Positions 23,807 through 34,618 of a stretch of 64,000 nt of DNA are shown one piece after another. The translations under genes were made by a program, and so were the position numbers. Source of the stretch: Tilletia caries (lineage: Eukaryota; Basidiomycota; Exobasidiomycetes; Tilletiales; Tilletiaceae). Below the pieces are notes generated by a model that saw only the letters and a list, made by a program, of their open reading frames with translations, was not told the origin of the DNA and made no database searches. The DNA is taken from positions 310,001-374,000 of the forward strand of contig JALUTQ010000007.1 in NCBI GenBank assembly GCA_032718865.1, in the 5' to 3' direction. Each line of letters opens with the position of its first letter. The stretch's first letter is position 1.

Positions 23807-24800
23807 ATGGACGCTTTGCTGAACTGCAACTTCAGTGGCTTCGTCCAGTTCGACTCCGTCACTAAGGAAGCCAGCAAGAAACACTGGACGATAGAGATTT
23901 GCGTAAGTAATACCGATGTTGCATGCTTTACGATGGCGATCCAATTCTCAATCACTGTTCTCATTACGCAGTTCGCCCTCGGTGTGAGCGACGACGCCAT
24001 CACGTCCGCCACCGCCACTCTCTACTCCCCTTCCCAGCCGCTGACCGAGCATCTGTACTTCATCAAAGGTCAGTTTCCCAACTCCAACTCCCCACTCCCC
24101 GGACATCCAGCCTGACTTCCTCACTCTTTTCTGATCCAACTTTCTGGGTTCCTACAGCATCTTGGATCGGCACATCTCCGCCCCACCTCACCATTCACTC
24201 TTTCGAAAATCCTTTTCCGGACGGTCCTCCCCCCCTCTTCAACGCCCCGACGCCAGTCCTGTCCGGCACGGCGCAGATCGTCCATATCAACGAGCGAGAG
24301 AAAAACATGCGCGCAAGGAGCATCGGCTACCATCGTTCTGTGAGTCTCTCTCCTTTTCTTAGTTCCTCTATTTCTACATACCAATCTATCTCACCATCTA
24401 ACATTCTCTCTCCGGCTACACCCTTTCACGAATGACGCAGGACAACATAAGGAAGCAATCAGAATTCGTCATCATTCGCGCCGATCCTCGCTGGGACCGG
24501 GTCCCCTGGCCTCCGCTCAATGCTTTCGCCACGATAATCGGCCCACTGCATACACAGGACCCCGTCTCCGCCAAGTTCAGCATCATCTTGGACGACATTG
24601 CCTGGATCTCAGGCAACACCTCTTCCGGCTCAAACAGCTCGCCCACAACGGGCAACACCCCCAACAAACGCTCTTTCCTAGGCAAGCGCAAGTTTTCTTC
24701 CTCCCCGTCCTCTCCAAGCTCCTCATCATCGCGGGCCGCTTCAACCTCCACATCCAATCTGGGTGCCAATGGCAGTGGCTCTGCACCCCAGCGCGAGTAA
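23807..24800 (+). CDS. Helitron-neighbour protein, OB-fold-like, function unknown
   Basis: Four exons, 23807..23902, 23972..24068, 24158..24339 and 24441..24800, giving 244 residues with every phase matching. The first half (FSGFVQFDSVTKEASKKHW...) and second half (RADPRWDRVPWPPLNAF...IILDDIAWISGN) each read like a small beta-barrel. The pattern W-x-x-x-P-x-P, a hydrophobic strand, G, then a strand ending LDDIAWI is what I associate with OB-fold single-strand-binding-like proteins found near mobile elements in basidiomycetes; this is recognition by feel, not by search. The last 70 residues are a Ser-rich, disordered tail with one basic patch (NKRSFLGKRKF). It lies directly downstream of the Rep-helicase on the same strand, so it may be a Helitron cargo or accessory gene acting on single-stranded DNA. 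A plain host gene is the alternative. Confidence 0.7.
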
Positions 24801-25551
24801 CTTCTTCTTTTTCCAAAAAAGCTCTTTCCACAACCTGCCGAAATCTGAAAATTGAAGTTTCGAAATTGTGAAATTTGAAAATTCGGTTTGATTCTCAACT
24901 ACCTCACTGACTCACTGGGCGGGCCGCAGGCTCCTCAAAAGACTTGTATATACCCGGGGCATTGCGTATCGCGTGCCGCGTGCGTCGGCCATTTCCTATC
25001 TATCTATGCACTGCCGTCTGCTGGGATCGTGTAAGATGGATCCTGAGGCCTGAGGCCTGAGGCCTGAGGCCTGAGGCCTGAGTACTGAGTCCTGACAGTC
25101 TCAGCAACTATCTGCAACACGGCTGCAAGCTCGCAAAGCAGCCCCTGCCTCCGACTGCGACGCTGGGACGTGAGTGTGTGGGGGTTATCAGCGACCAGGA
25201 ACTCTGGCCAAACCGCCAGGGCCAGAGGCCCAGAAGGTGGTCTCCGGTGTTGTCAACAAATGCGATGAGGCTCTCGGCGCGCGTACGACACGCGCCTGAG
25301 ACCATTCACAACACACACATGCTGCTGCTTCTCAGTTCTCACCGCTCACCCAAATAAAGTGCCAAGTACACATTGGCGACTGGCGTCCCGCTGCCCCTCA
25401 CTACTACTCCCCACGGCCCACGCCTGTTTGTGCCGTGTACGGGGCGGTATGTTTATGGGCATGGCTAACAATAGCTTATTATATAGGGTTGGATCTCCGA
25501 TCACTCGTATACATATGTATCTTTTTGATATCGATTATTATGGACATGCAT
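24801..25551. other. Intergenic, contains a heptamer tandem repeat
   Basis: No gene recognised. The element at 25042-25082 is listed separately. The Helitron 3' terminus may lie here but no hairpin plus CTRR could be fixed. Confidence 0.45.
25042..25082. repeat. Heptamer tandem repeat (CTGAGGC)n
   Basis: Five to six head-to-tail copies of a 7-bp unit. A shorter palindromic version (CTGAGGCCTGAGGCCTCAGG) recurs at about 26631-26660. Confidence 0.9.
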
Positions 25552-25558
25552 ATGTAAT

Positions 25559-25835
25559 AGGACTTTTCTAATGGCCGCCCCGGGGCGGGTACGTATGGAG
25601 AATGTTCTTAAGCCCGCCCCCCACCTTTCAATGCCCCTCAAAATTTCCGCCCCCCCCATGATCATTACGTAAGTCTCAATTATCTCACGGCTCGCATATC
25701 GACACGTTAGAGTGTAGTTGGTGATTGGTGATCACGCTATGAAGACCGGGGCGGTTTTTGGTTCGGAAAGCAGCGGTGCTAGGGGGGGCGGGCTCAATTG
25801 GAGGGCCGCCCCGGGGCGGCCATTAGAAACGCCCT
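25559..25835. mobile_element. Palindrome-ended MITE with 7-bp target duplication, copy A
   Basis: 277 bp. Both ends read AGGRCKTTTCTAATGGCC followed by the self-complementary GGCCGCCCCGGGGCGG. The flanking direct repeat is ATGTAAT (25552-25558 and 25836-25842). No coding content. It is related in layout to the element at 27194-27504. Confidence 0.75.
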
Positions 25836-25842
25836 ATGTAAT

Positions 25843-27186
25843 ATCACTTGACTCGCGCTGTCGCGCAGGCCGCAGCGGCCCACTTGGACGCATCACGCAC
25901 GGCTTCGAGTACATAGCCGACCAATTGGTCGGATATACATACTGCTTATTAAATCATTAAATCACCACAGAATACATAAATGGCTGCTGAAAGACAGCCT
26001 TGGACAGGCCTCTAAAAGATACAAGATACAGACAGATCTGTTAAGAACTTAAGGGACCAAACCAGACCATGCCATTATTATATCATTCACACCGGAGGAA
26101 AGTATCTTCGACTTACACGAAGAACCTCTTCTGGGAGCTCTAAGCTCCTGAGAAGGTGGTTGAGGCGAGTCTCGTTCGTGATGAGACTCAGAAGAGTCTT
26201 TGCCTCAGTCTACAGCTCATCGCTCATCCGCGCATCCGCTACTTCTAATTCCCCTATAAGTAGTCCCATGCTGTTCGCTGATCCAGCGCTGATTTGCTGA
26301 TCCTCGTGCCTCGTGCCTTATGAGTGATGCCTGGCCAGTACAGTTAAACCTCCCTAAAGTCATATGTACGGTCGGTGCGGACATTTTCCTAAGGGCTTCA
26401 GAAAAAGGTCCGCACCGACCATGTGACTTGAGGGAGGTGGGGAAGTCTAACTGTAAATCAACGTCCCGGTAGACAACTGTAGTGTATTGGAGGCTGGAGC
26501 GCCTCAGCATGACGCTGATCATCGAAGCAAATCACTTAACCACTCCCTGTTGCAAAACTACTGGCTCTATGTAATATATACGCATTGTTTGCTCCTTTTT
26601 GTCATTCAGTACTCCCTATCTATTTAGTCCCTGAGGCCTGAGGCCTCAGGCCTCAGGGCCTCAAGCTTTTTCTCCACAGCGGCGAATCTGTGACCTGCTC
26701 AAGCCAATAATTTGAGAATGACTCTCACAAAGGAAGTCATTGTTATGGCTGGCCAGCGCGTGTCGATGGGGCCTCAAAATCCTATATAAGGACTTAGTGG
26801 TGTTCAGGACAGAGTAGTCCAAAGCGTTCAACCAGGTGATCTTGGCAGATAAAAGATGGAGCCATAAACGCATCAGCCATCAACACATGAACCTGCTCAG
26901 TAGGGTGCGTTCTTCCCAACAGCCGCCTAACCTGGCTCAGCGAGAAGACTGACTGCCCTCCGCCTTCCGCCTTCCGCCCTCCGCAATCTTCAAAATGATA
27001 TGCACAATTTTCAAGTGTTCAGCGGAACGTTCAGCGTTCAGGTTCGCAGGTTCAAAGTTCAAGAAGTCGCACCTTTCCTTGCAGTAGTCATTCCAGCCAT
27101 AGCCGGCGGCATTATTCATTTATAATAGGATCCCAAAATATGTACATGCTCCCGTTCCCAGATCCCAGATCCAAATCTCAAGCGTT
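25843..27186. other. Repeat-rich intergenic DNA
   Basis: Contains the 113-bp mariner-like MITE at 26341-26453 and a GTTCAGCGTTCAG heptamer fragment near 27020-27040. No gene supported. Confidence 0.45.
26341..26453. mobile_element. Tiny Tc1/mariner-like MITE
   Basis: 113 bp flanked by TA at both sides (26339-26340, 26454-26455). Ends are CAGTTAAAC and CAGTTAGAC, followed by imperfect inverted arms with a shared core GGTCGGTGCGGAC, so the whole element can fold into one hairpin. TA target sites and CAGT ends suit Tc1/mariner. Confidence 0.65.
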
Positions 27187-27193
27187 ATTTTAA

Positions 27194-27504
27194 GGGTTTT
27201 GTCTATTGGCCGACCCCGGTCGGTACCCGACCCCTCTGAGTTACCCTCCTTGACCGTCCCAGCAACCTACTTAATAAAGCGGGCTCAAATTTTGCATGGA
27301 TGTCAAGGATACCTGTACGCGTACTCATGCGAGATTTGAGGTCAATCGATGCAGAATTGCTGTTGAAAGTAAGGGAGGAGCCGTTTTCTTTGGCTTAAAG
27401 AGGCGAAAAGTGGAAGTCTTTGTGGTTTTAGAGCTCTGACTGCTCTAGTGCCGGGGTCGGCCCGTCGACCTAAACCGACCGGGGTCGGCCAATAGACACG
27501 ACCT
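27194..27504. mobile_element. Palindrome-ended MITE with 7-bp target duplication, copy B
   Basis: 311 bp. Ends are GGGTTTTGTCTATTGGCC and AGGTCGTGTCTATTGGCC, followed by GGCCGACCCCGGTCGG. Flanks are the 7-bp direct repeat ATTTTAA (27187-27193, 27505-27511). The layout of terminal triplet, TCTAWTGGCC and inner palindrome matches the element at 25559-25835. Confidence 0.75.
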
Positions 27505-27779
27505 ATTTTAAGCAGCTTCAAGAGTCAAGAGCGGAGCTGTGATCGTTGATCCCAAGGTTCCCAAAGCAAGTATGTACATAAAGGCGTCTATAACCTTTCG
27601 GTCTCTGCTCGGTTCTACAAGAAGCTTAACAGTCAGTTGAGTGCCTTGCTAAAAACACTTGTATGGCACCACGTGGCGCAGCAAAACCCAAGCTTCCGTC
27701 GACAACACGATCACGCTTTTTATTCTTTTGGCCAAGGAGCCGGCTTGGACATATGGGTATAAATGGGAAGAGTGCTGCC

Positions 27780-27814
27780 TTCATGCTTCATGCTTCATGC
27801 TTCATGCTTCATGC
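27780..27814. repeat. Heptamer tandem repeat (TTCATGC)n
   Basis: Five consecutive 7-bp copies. Confidence 0.9.
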
Positions 27815-28918
27815 CCTGAAGCCTGAAGTTTGAACCACGCGGTTGACAAATGTATCCCATACGCATATGTACCACGTAAACCGGGGTGTGTAAAAGCAAC
27901 AGGAAGACGGATGGTTATGTATAGTACGCAGAGGGCTCAGGGCGTCTCCATCAGTTCGCTCGTATACATAGGTCAGGACGATCAAACGCTACTGGCCGAT
28001 TAATATGCATGCTGCCAGCCTTCAACGCGGCCCTAGTCCCTGCATATGCATGAAGTTAGTGTATACACGAGCACCGCCTTGCGTTTCGATCAACATATCC
28101 GCTTGCTGGCACGTTTGCCTTGAAATAGCCGCGATCCTGGTTCTTGGGACGCTGAACGCTGAACGCTGAAATCTGAAACGCTGAAAGCCTGCAACTCTGA
28201 AATCTGAGATCTGACCACTATCTGAGATATATTCACGCTTCGCGCTGCGACTTGCGAGCTGGCAGCATCTGGCAGCTGGTATGTAACAATAATGTATTAT
28301 TACATCCATCATTTTGAGTTTGAATAAGATGCACGCTAATAATCGTTATATTGAGTGTTGAGGAAGCACGTTAGCGGCGACTATAGCCATCGTCCCGCAT
28401 CCCGAAGTAGTGTGAAGGTACTATTCCCAGACAAGGCTTTAACAGAGATGAAGATTAAATATGTGAAATCTAAAAGCGTGAGAAAAACCTACATGTGTCG
28501 TGTTCGAACGTCATATTAGTCATTAGTCATTGTTGTATAATGTTATTGTTCATCGTTCGTCACATTGAGGGTTCGATACAGCGTCTGACATCTCCATTCT
28601 CGGATCAAATGGACTGTCTCGAATCCATCTTAAAAAGGTGCAATCGTAATAATGCGAGGCTCAGCTGACTTTCTTTGCCTCGCCTTTTCCGTTGGTGGGA
28701 GCAGCCCATCACACCTGCTCGGCTGCTCTAGTAGGCGATCTCGGACCATGCGCCTCGGCGGCCGTCACCTTCAAGCTTCCTCTCTCCCACTCCAGCAGAA
28801 TGGGACTGGTGCAGCCTGCAACACCTTGCGCCCTCTGTTAGGACGACTTGGGTCAAGCCCACGCTCCGCGTAACGTATCAAAGCGTTCGGAATTGACCAC
28901 AGACATGAGCGCATGAGC

Positions 28919-28942
28919 TCTGACATCTGACATCTGACATCT
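28919..28942. repeat. Heptamer tandem repeat (TCTGACA)n
   Basis: Three and a half consecutive 7-bp copies. Confidence 0.85.
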
Positions 28943-29264
28943 AACCTGGACTGTCGCTATTGCATGATCTTGAAGCCAACGACTTCGACTTCTGGAAGTT
29001 GACAGTTTGTCCCTTTCCCAATTCCTAGCAGGTGAAGCATCGTGCAGCAGCCATGATTTATCGAGGGGGCGCTGTGGCCTCAGCCACTTACAGCCCGAGG
29101 CGCTCGGGTCAACTTCACCAGTCACCATCCTGCGCCTGCGCTGCTTGGGTCTGAGTATCCCACCGTGCGAAGGACTGAAAGGGAACATCACCGCTGTAGG
29201 TAAACTGTTCAGGGTATAGATGCAAAGGCGATGAAGGTCCTGTCATCGGCTCTCTATCTCAATA

Positions 29265-29860
29265 CAGCGAGTTGCGTAAGTTTTGAGACAGCGCGAAAAT
29301 ATGACTCGAAAATTTGAGCCGCTCTGAGATCTGAGAATTCGATCAATTTTGAGAGGATCACGCCGCGACACGCGACACGCGACACGACATCACTCAACCA
29401 ACTCTCTCTCTCTCTCTCAACCAACACGACATAACCATCTCGCCAGCGTACATCATGCCTTCCAAAGCTAGCTCCTCTCGCTCTTCTGCTCGCACAAACA
29501 AGGTGCACGTCGGTCAGGCTGCTGGTGAGGATGGGCGGGACGAGACACTGCAGGACAATGAGGATATCGACGAGCCTAGTCACGATGACGAAGAAGAAGC
29601 GAGCCAAGGTAGATCTTGTGATTGAGATCCTTGCGCGCGCGTGACATGATGCTCCAGCTGAAGATGGTTGATAACAGGCTTGCCGCTTAATGGAGTTGAG
29701 AAGGGTATTAGATGAGTGATGCTGCTGGGCGCGTCAAGTGTCAACACTGATGCTGGCTGTACATTCGAAGGTGTGGCTCAAACGCTTTCTCTTGGAAAAT
29801 TGGCCCTCCACATTTTTGGGAACCCGTTTTTGCCTGTCTCAAAACTTACGCAACTCGCTG
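29265..29860. mobile_element. Tc1/mariner-like deletion derivative
   Basis: 596 bp between TA dinucleotides (29263-29264, 29861-29862). It has perfect 27-bp inverted ends CAGCGAGTTGCGTAAGTTTT plus GAGACAG. Inside, 29455 to about 29610 reads as a short N-terminal frame MPSKASSSRSSARTNKV ending in an acidic stretch, then breaks off. This looks like the start of a transposase left after internal deletion, but I could not assign its family. Confidence 0.75.
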
Positions 29861-29880
29861 TAATGCCTCAACGCCTCAAC

Positions 29881-31080
29881 CCTCAGAGCCTGTCCAGTAT
29901 CAGGTACGCGGCAATGAATGCAGGCCAATTCAAGCCCAGTTTTGTTAAGATCATTGAACAGGTTTGATCGCCTCTGAGCGGTAAGCTTGTGACTGGACAC
30001 AGGCCCACATCCGAAAGCGAGAATAAAAGAGACGCGTCACGTGCGTCGCCTTTCCTCCTCTTTGCTCCCTGCTACTACCATTGATGGAATCACCAACTAC
30101 CACATCCCAACACCCACGTCCATCGAAGCCAGAACCTGGGTGAGAACAGCTCTTGAATAGCTTCTGGGCACAGCGGTGGAGTCAGGGTGAAGTGAAGTGG
30201 TCTGTGGTAAGAACCAAGGCCCGGCGACTGTATAACTGTGCCCACTGTAACTGTAGGTAAGTTGACTTAATAAGTCATAACTGTAACTGTACTGTAGGCG
30301 GCGGAGCCGGAAAAATAATTGAGTTGACTGTAACTGTAGGGCCCGGGTACAGTCAACTTAATAGTTGATTAAGTTGGATTTTTTTCGGGCCCCAAACTGT
30401 TCAAACTTACTATGACTATACAGCACTGTTTAAGTTGGAAAAAACTACTGGCAGTCACTTTCAGTTTGAGAAAACACTTACCGCCACTGACAGCCACGTA
30501 CAGTTACTTACAGTTGACGTACAGTTACTTACAGTTGAAAGGCAAAACTGTGACTTAAAAATACTTTTTTTAAGTTACAGTTACTTTGAGACTTTTTCTA
30601 CAGTAACTGTTAGTAACTGTTACAGTGACTTAAACTGGGATTGGAGGTCCGTGCGCGGCGAAAAAAATACAGTAACTGTAGTAACTTAAAGTCACTTAAT
30701 TGTAACTGTAACTGTACTGTAGGCGCTGGCGGTAAGTTATAACTGTAACTGTACTGTACTGTATACCCAAAATGGACAACTGTAAGTAACTGTCCGAGCC
30801 TTGGTAAGAACTGAGATTGCATTGAAGAAAAAAATTTGAAGGTAACGCGGTCCTCACGCGTGGCCAGATCACGTTGACGCGCGTGGGAAGGGCGTGCTCT
30901 TCGAGACCCGCACTTTTTTGCGTGCCTGGCTTCGATATGGGCGGGCCTCAAAAATGAGCCCGTGCCAAATTGTTTTAGGCCCGGCACTGTGACTGAACGC
31001 AGGCCCAAACAAGTCCGGACATGTTGAGGCCCGGGCCAAAGTTCAATACTAGAGAGCCGGATACTGGACAGGCTCTCAAA
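29881..31080. mobile_element. TIR element hosting a nested hAT-like MITE
   Basis: Inverted ends AGAGCCTGTCCAGTATCAGG (29885-29904) and its inverse with one mismatch (31057-31076). Possible flanking repeat GCCTCAAM at 29873-29880 and 31081-31088 (7 of 8 bases match). About 0.6 kb remains once the nested element at 30215-30803 is removed. No coding content. The exact ends are less certain than for the other elements. Confidence 0.5.
30215..30803. mobile_element. hAT-like MITE, CAAGGCYCGG family, member A
   Basis: 589 bp, ends CAAGGCCCGG and CAAGGCTCGG inverted, 8-bp target duplication GTAAGAAC (30207-30214, 30804-30811) matching the nTnnnnAn hAT preference. The interior is almost wholly built from AACTGTAA/TTACAGTT-type motifs in both orientations. 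Member B at 42180-42900 is the same family in reverse orientation. Confidence 0.85.
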
Positions 31081-32090
31081 GCCTCAAAACGTGAGGCGTG
31101 AGGCTTGGGGAGTTTCGGACTGTCAAGGATTTGGAAATTGTGGCTGGTGGCGATGCGCTATAAATACGACTCTTGCCAGGACCGGGAGAAGGATCCAGCT
31201 CCCTCTCAAAAAAATTCCTGACCTGGGTGCGTACCTTACCAGAGTGTTCCCCTAACTTTTTCGCCTTGTTGAATAACAGGTCGCTGGGGGCTGGGAGTGG
31301 GATTTAAATACAGACTTAGTCAACAAAGTTAAGTAGCAGCAACTTACGCCTTGGAACCATAGTGACCTGGCTGTCGGCTGAAGCCCAGAGGCCAGGGTGT
31401 CCCTCAGACTCGATGTGGACCTCAGACCCTTATGACCTGGTAGAGATGTGCGAAGACGTGACTGGGGGCGGGCGTCCTCTCCCCCCTCCCCTTTTCGCGA
31501 ATCTTTTGTATCAGAAAGGTCACCAAATCTCAGCCCAGCACGGCTACGCAGAAGCTCAAGGTAGCTTCGCTACCCTTCGTCTGCTTCGCCATGCGGCTGC
31601 GACTTGCGATCGTAGCTACGAGCATCTATATCATTGTCCATGTAACATTTTTGAATGTTGATCAAACTTGCGTGAAAAAGGGATTGAGGAACTTCACACA
31701 CGTAATCATCCCGCACGGCTGTATCTACCAAGGAAGCAGAAAGCAAAGAATGATATGTCATATGATGGCTTCGCGCAGAGAGAGACAATTGACAAACAAG
31801 ACGGAGAATAGCTGCGAGCGCAATGAAGATAAGATTAAAAGACTGAGGAGAAAAAAGCGTGAGGCTAATGCAGAAGGAGAGGTTAGGGGATAGGAAACAT
31901 AAGCGGCCGGGGAAGCAGACGGAAGGGACGTAGAAGACGGGTGAAGGCTGAGACCGGAGACGAATGGGCAAAGGAATGCCAACAGAGCTTGATGCGAAGG
32001 TAAGGGAATATAGAAGAGGCAAGAGCACAGCAGAAAGAAAGTCAGATCAGGTCAGGTCAGGTCAGGTCAGGTCAGCCGTCAGGTCAGGTC
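31081..32090. other. Intergenic, nothing recognised except a (GGTCA)n repeat
   Basis: No protein-like frame. A pentamer satellite lies at 32041-32094. Confidence 0.5.
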
Positions 32091-32094
32091 AGGT
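32041..32094. repeat. (AGGTC)n pentanucleotide repeat
   Basis: About ten copies, interrupted once by CCGTC. Confidence 0.9.
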
Positions 32095-32099
32095 CCAGT

Positions 32100-32518
32100 G
32101 TTGAACATACTATTGGAGTATGGAACCCTGGGCGACTTGAGAGAGGAGAAGCACAATGGTGACGCCGAAGGTGGCCACCGACGACGGACACATTGACCTC
32201 GGCGGGCTTGACGTTGGCAATGTCGAAGTGGAAGGTGGAGGCGCGTGTGATGTCAAAGGTGGTGACCCGTGACACAGAACAGACTGTACGAAGATATGCA
32301 GTGATGAGCACCATTTTTAACTCATGAAGCGTCAGAGCCGTTAGAAGAAGGAGAGGGGGTCGGGGGGGAAAACCCACCGCTTGGGGTCGTAAAGACTTGA
32401 AGACCTCGGCGACGATGGGCACGGTGGAGTTGACGGGGTTGGAGATGACGAGGTGGTGTGCTTTGGGAGCAACCTTGGCAGCGGCTTTGTCGAGGGAGAG
32501 AGCTGTCCGATGGGGCAT
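32100..32518 (-). pseudogene. Malate dehydrogenase fragment, decayed
   Basis: Minus strand. The reading KAAAKVAPKAHHLVISNPV then NSTVPIVAEVFK matches the NAD-binding half of mitochondrial-type malate dehydrogenase (canonical ISNPVNSTVPI motif). After an intron-like gap with GTGGGT and TACAG ends (about 32290-32375) come TTFDITRAS and NVKPAEVNV, then VVGGH. Lesions: extra bases where VYDPKR is expected, a 7-bp insertion at the LFGVTT motif, and one extra base just after VVGGH that shifts the rest. The catalytic and C-terminal parts are missing. The retained intron position argues against a processed copy. Confidence 0.75.
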
Positions 32519-33312
32519 GGTGAGTGAGGAAAGTCAGTCTACTCATCTTGACGACGTCGACCGGATTCATAAGAGCAGATAGCTGAAAAACGAATGGGTG
32601 AGTAAGGACCTAACCCGGAGCACCTGATGCAGATGCGCGTATAAACACGAGGCTCACCTTGGATGACAATTCGGGAGTGCTGACTGCTGGGCCGGACTCA
32701 GAATGGGAACAAAGCAGAGACTGGTATGGGTAAGTGGTATCAGCCATCAGGTTAAGCAAGAAAAAGCAAAACAGCGGTGAGCATCATTAACTTGAACCTT
32801 GGTGAGCAGAGAGCGGTTAAAAAAAAGAAATCGAGGGGGGGATTGTTCAATTCGCATGATGCTTGTCGGGCTTCGATGGAAGCGTGAAGAAAGGCTGGCG
32901 GTGTTGGTTGTCGTCTGTCGAGTGTCGAAATGAACTGATTACGTATGCAAGATTTCTGCACTCTGTGCTTATGTAAGGAAAAACCAAACTTTGGCTCAAG
33001 GACAGATCAGTCAATTATGATGCTACAACCACGAAACCTGTGCCAGAAGTTGCAGGACTAGATTTGGTCAAGGGTCTACTGATTCAGAATGGTGTGTTGT
33101 GTTGGTAGTTGCGAAGAAAAGTCCCAAACTACGAGCCTGAATGGCAAAAAGCTTACGGCCGTAAGGCGGGAGCCGCCCTATAACCCCTTAACTAAAGTTA
33201 GGGGAACTAGGGTGACGATGATCATGATCTTGATCATTGATTGATCTTTCTTTCTTTCGCGCGAGCTCCAATCTTTGTGATCATAAAGGCAGAGCAGAAA
33301 GGTTGTCATCAT

Positions 33313-33384
33313 CAAACCGCCACTATAGTTCAGCGGTCTGATATGCAGGCCAAATCTGCGCAGGTCGTCGGATCGATTCCCACT
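33313..33384 (+). ncRNA. tRNA-like sequence, possible SINE head
   Basis: A-box-like TATAGTTCAGCGG, a good 5-bp anticodon-type stem (TGCAG/CTGCG) with a 7-base loop, and a B-box-like GGATCGATTCC, followed by a T-rich run. No acceptor stem pairs and base 33 is not T, so it is not a working tRNA. Confidence 0.35.
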
Positions 33385-34562
33385 CTTTTTCATTCATTTT
33401 TTTTCTTTTTTTGCCCACCGTCGCTGGGTTAGAGAACTTGGTCGCTGGGTTAGCGCGTAGCGAGTACAGTTAGGGTTAGTGGGTGCGTGAGCACCCGTTA
33501 GAAAACTTAGGGAATATGTTGAAATAACTTAGTGAAGAGTTAGGTTGGGGGGTTAGGGGGGGCTGGCCCCCCCAGCCGATTTTCGCGACACGGTGTTGCA
33601 CCCTAGTTTTTTTGAGAGGTAGCTGGGGAGGTTGGACCGGGAGTCCGGGAAGGAGCAAGCCTATCTGGTGGGTGCGTGTTCTTTCCTTATCCCTGACCTA
33701 GCTTTCTTTGTCGCACAGTGTGCACACCGAACTATGTCTTTTTTCCCCAGACTGGTGTGCTAGCAGTCGTTGCAGCATCATGTAAGTGATCGATCTACAG
33801 ACGATGCGAAGCTATAGTATGAAGACAATAGCTGCGGCTGCAGCACAATTTTGATGGGTCCAGGCTCACCGCTCACCCTTTAGTCTTTCCCTCCCTTGCG
33901 CCCCACTTTCCTAGTGTGCAGTACGATGTGGATGTGCCGACGATGGTCACGTATTCTTCAAATTCTTGTCACAGCTGGGTCAAGGCTCGGCTACCCCATA
34001 ATGTCGACGAGGAATCGTCCAAAAAGAGGAACAGCAGGATCCATCGCTCCATCTCACCATCCGCTTTGCAGCAGCAGGTTGCACGACGCAGGCACTCCCA
34101 AGGCTTAGAACCGAAGCGACCAAAAACGCGAACGACATAGGTTCCGACTCCCGTCCCCCACAGGATATGCCGTGAGTTCTTGACAGACATGCAGGCCTGT
34201 GCAGATAAAGAAAAGCTCATCCTGCGAGTTCTTGTTTGCGATCGCGTACTATTCCTCGTCGGTAATTCGCAAGGCTGAACTCTCGAACATTCAGGAGCTG
34301 CTCGATTCCTTCGGGTTCGGATTCGGGTCGCCTTCGCCAGTGAGTCTTTGGAACACTCACTGATTACTGATTTCACGCACCTTGTACAACTGAGCTCGCC
34401 CTCTTTGTCTTTCTTTTCAGTTCCGGCTTGGTTCATAATCGACACGTACGTGAGAGCACAATACCCTGCACCAGAAATCAGCTGACTTCAATATCACTTC
34501 CTTCCCTCTTCAGATTCGGACGACGGGCACTGCTGTTCATGATCCCATCCTGGCCATACCCC

Positions 34563-34618
34563 TTCTCCTCGTGGGCTTCTCCTCGTGGGCTTCTCCTCGT
34601 GGGCTTGTCCTCATGGGC
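34563..34618. repeat. 14-bp tandem repeat, four copies
   Basis: Unit TTCTCCTCGTGGGC; the last copy has two changes. Confidence 0.85.

Larger units (their letters stand above)
27512..29262. other. Repeat-rich intergenic DNA without recognised genes
   Basis: Three heptamer tandem repeats occur here: TTCATGC at about 27780-27814, GCTGAAC at 28151-28171 and TCTGACA at about 28919-28942. Small frames show no protein-like content. Confidence 0.5.

Noticed and set aside
25042..29390. Heptamer repeats as a CRISPR-like or regulatory array
   Set aside because: Units are directly adjacent with no spacers, and this is a eukaryotic genome.
33470..33620. Telomere-like TTAGGGTTAG and other GTTAGGG-type runs
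   Set aside because: Only isolated copies, no array, so not an interstitial telomere.
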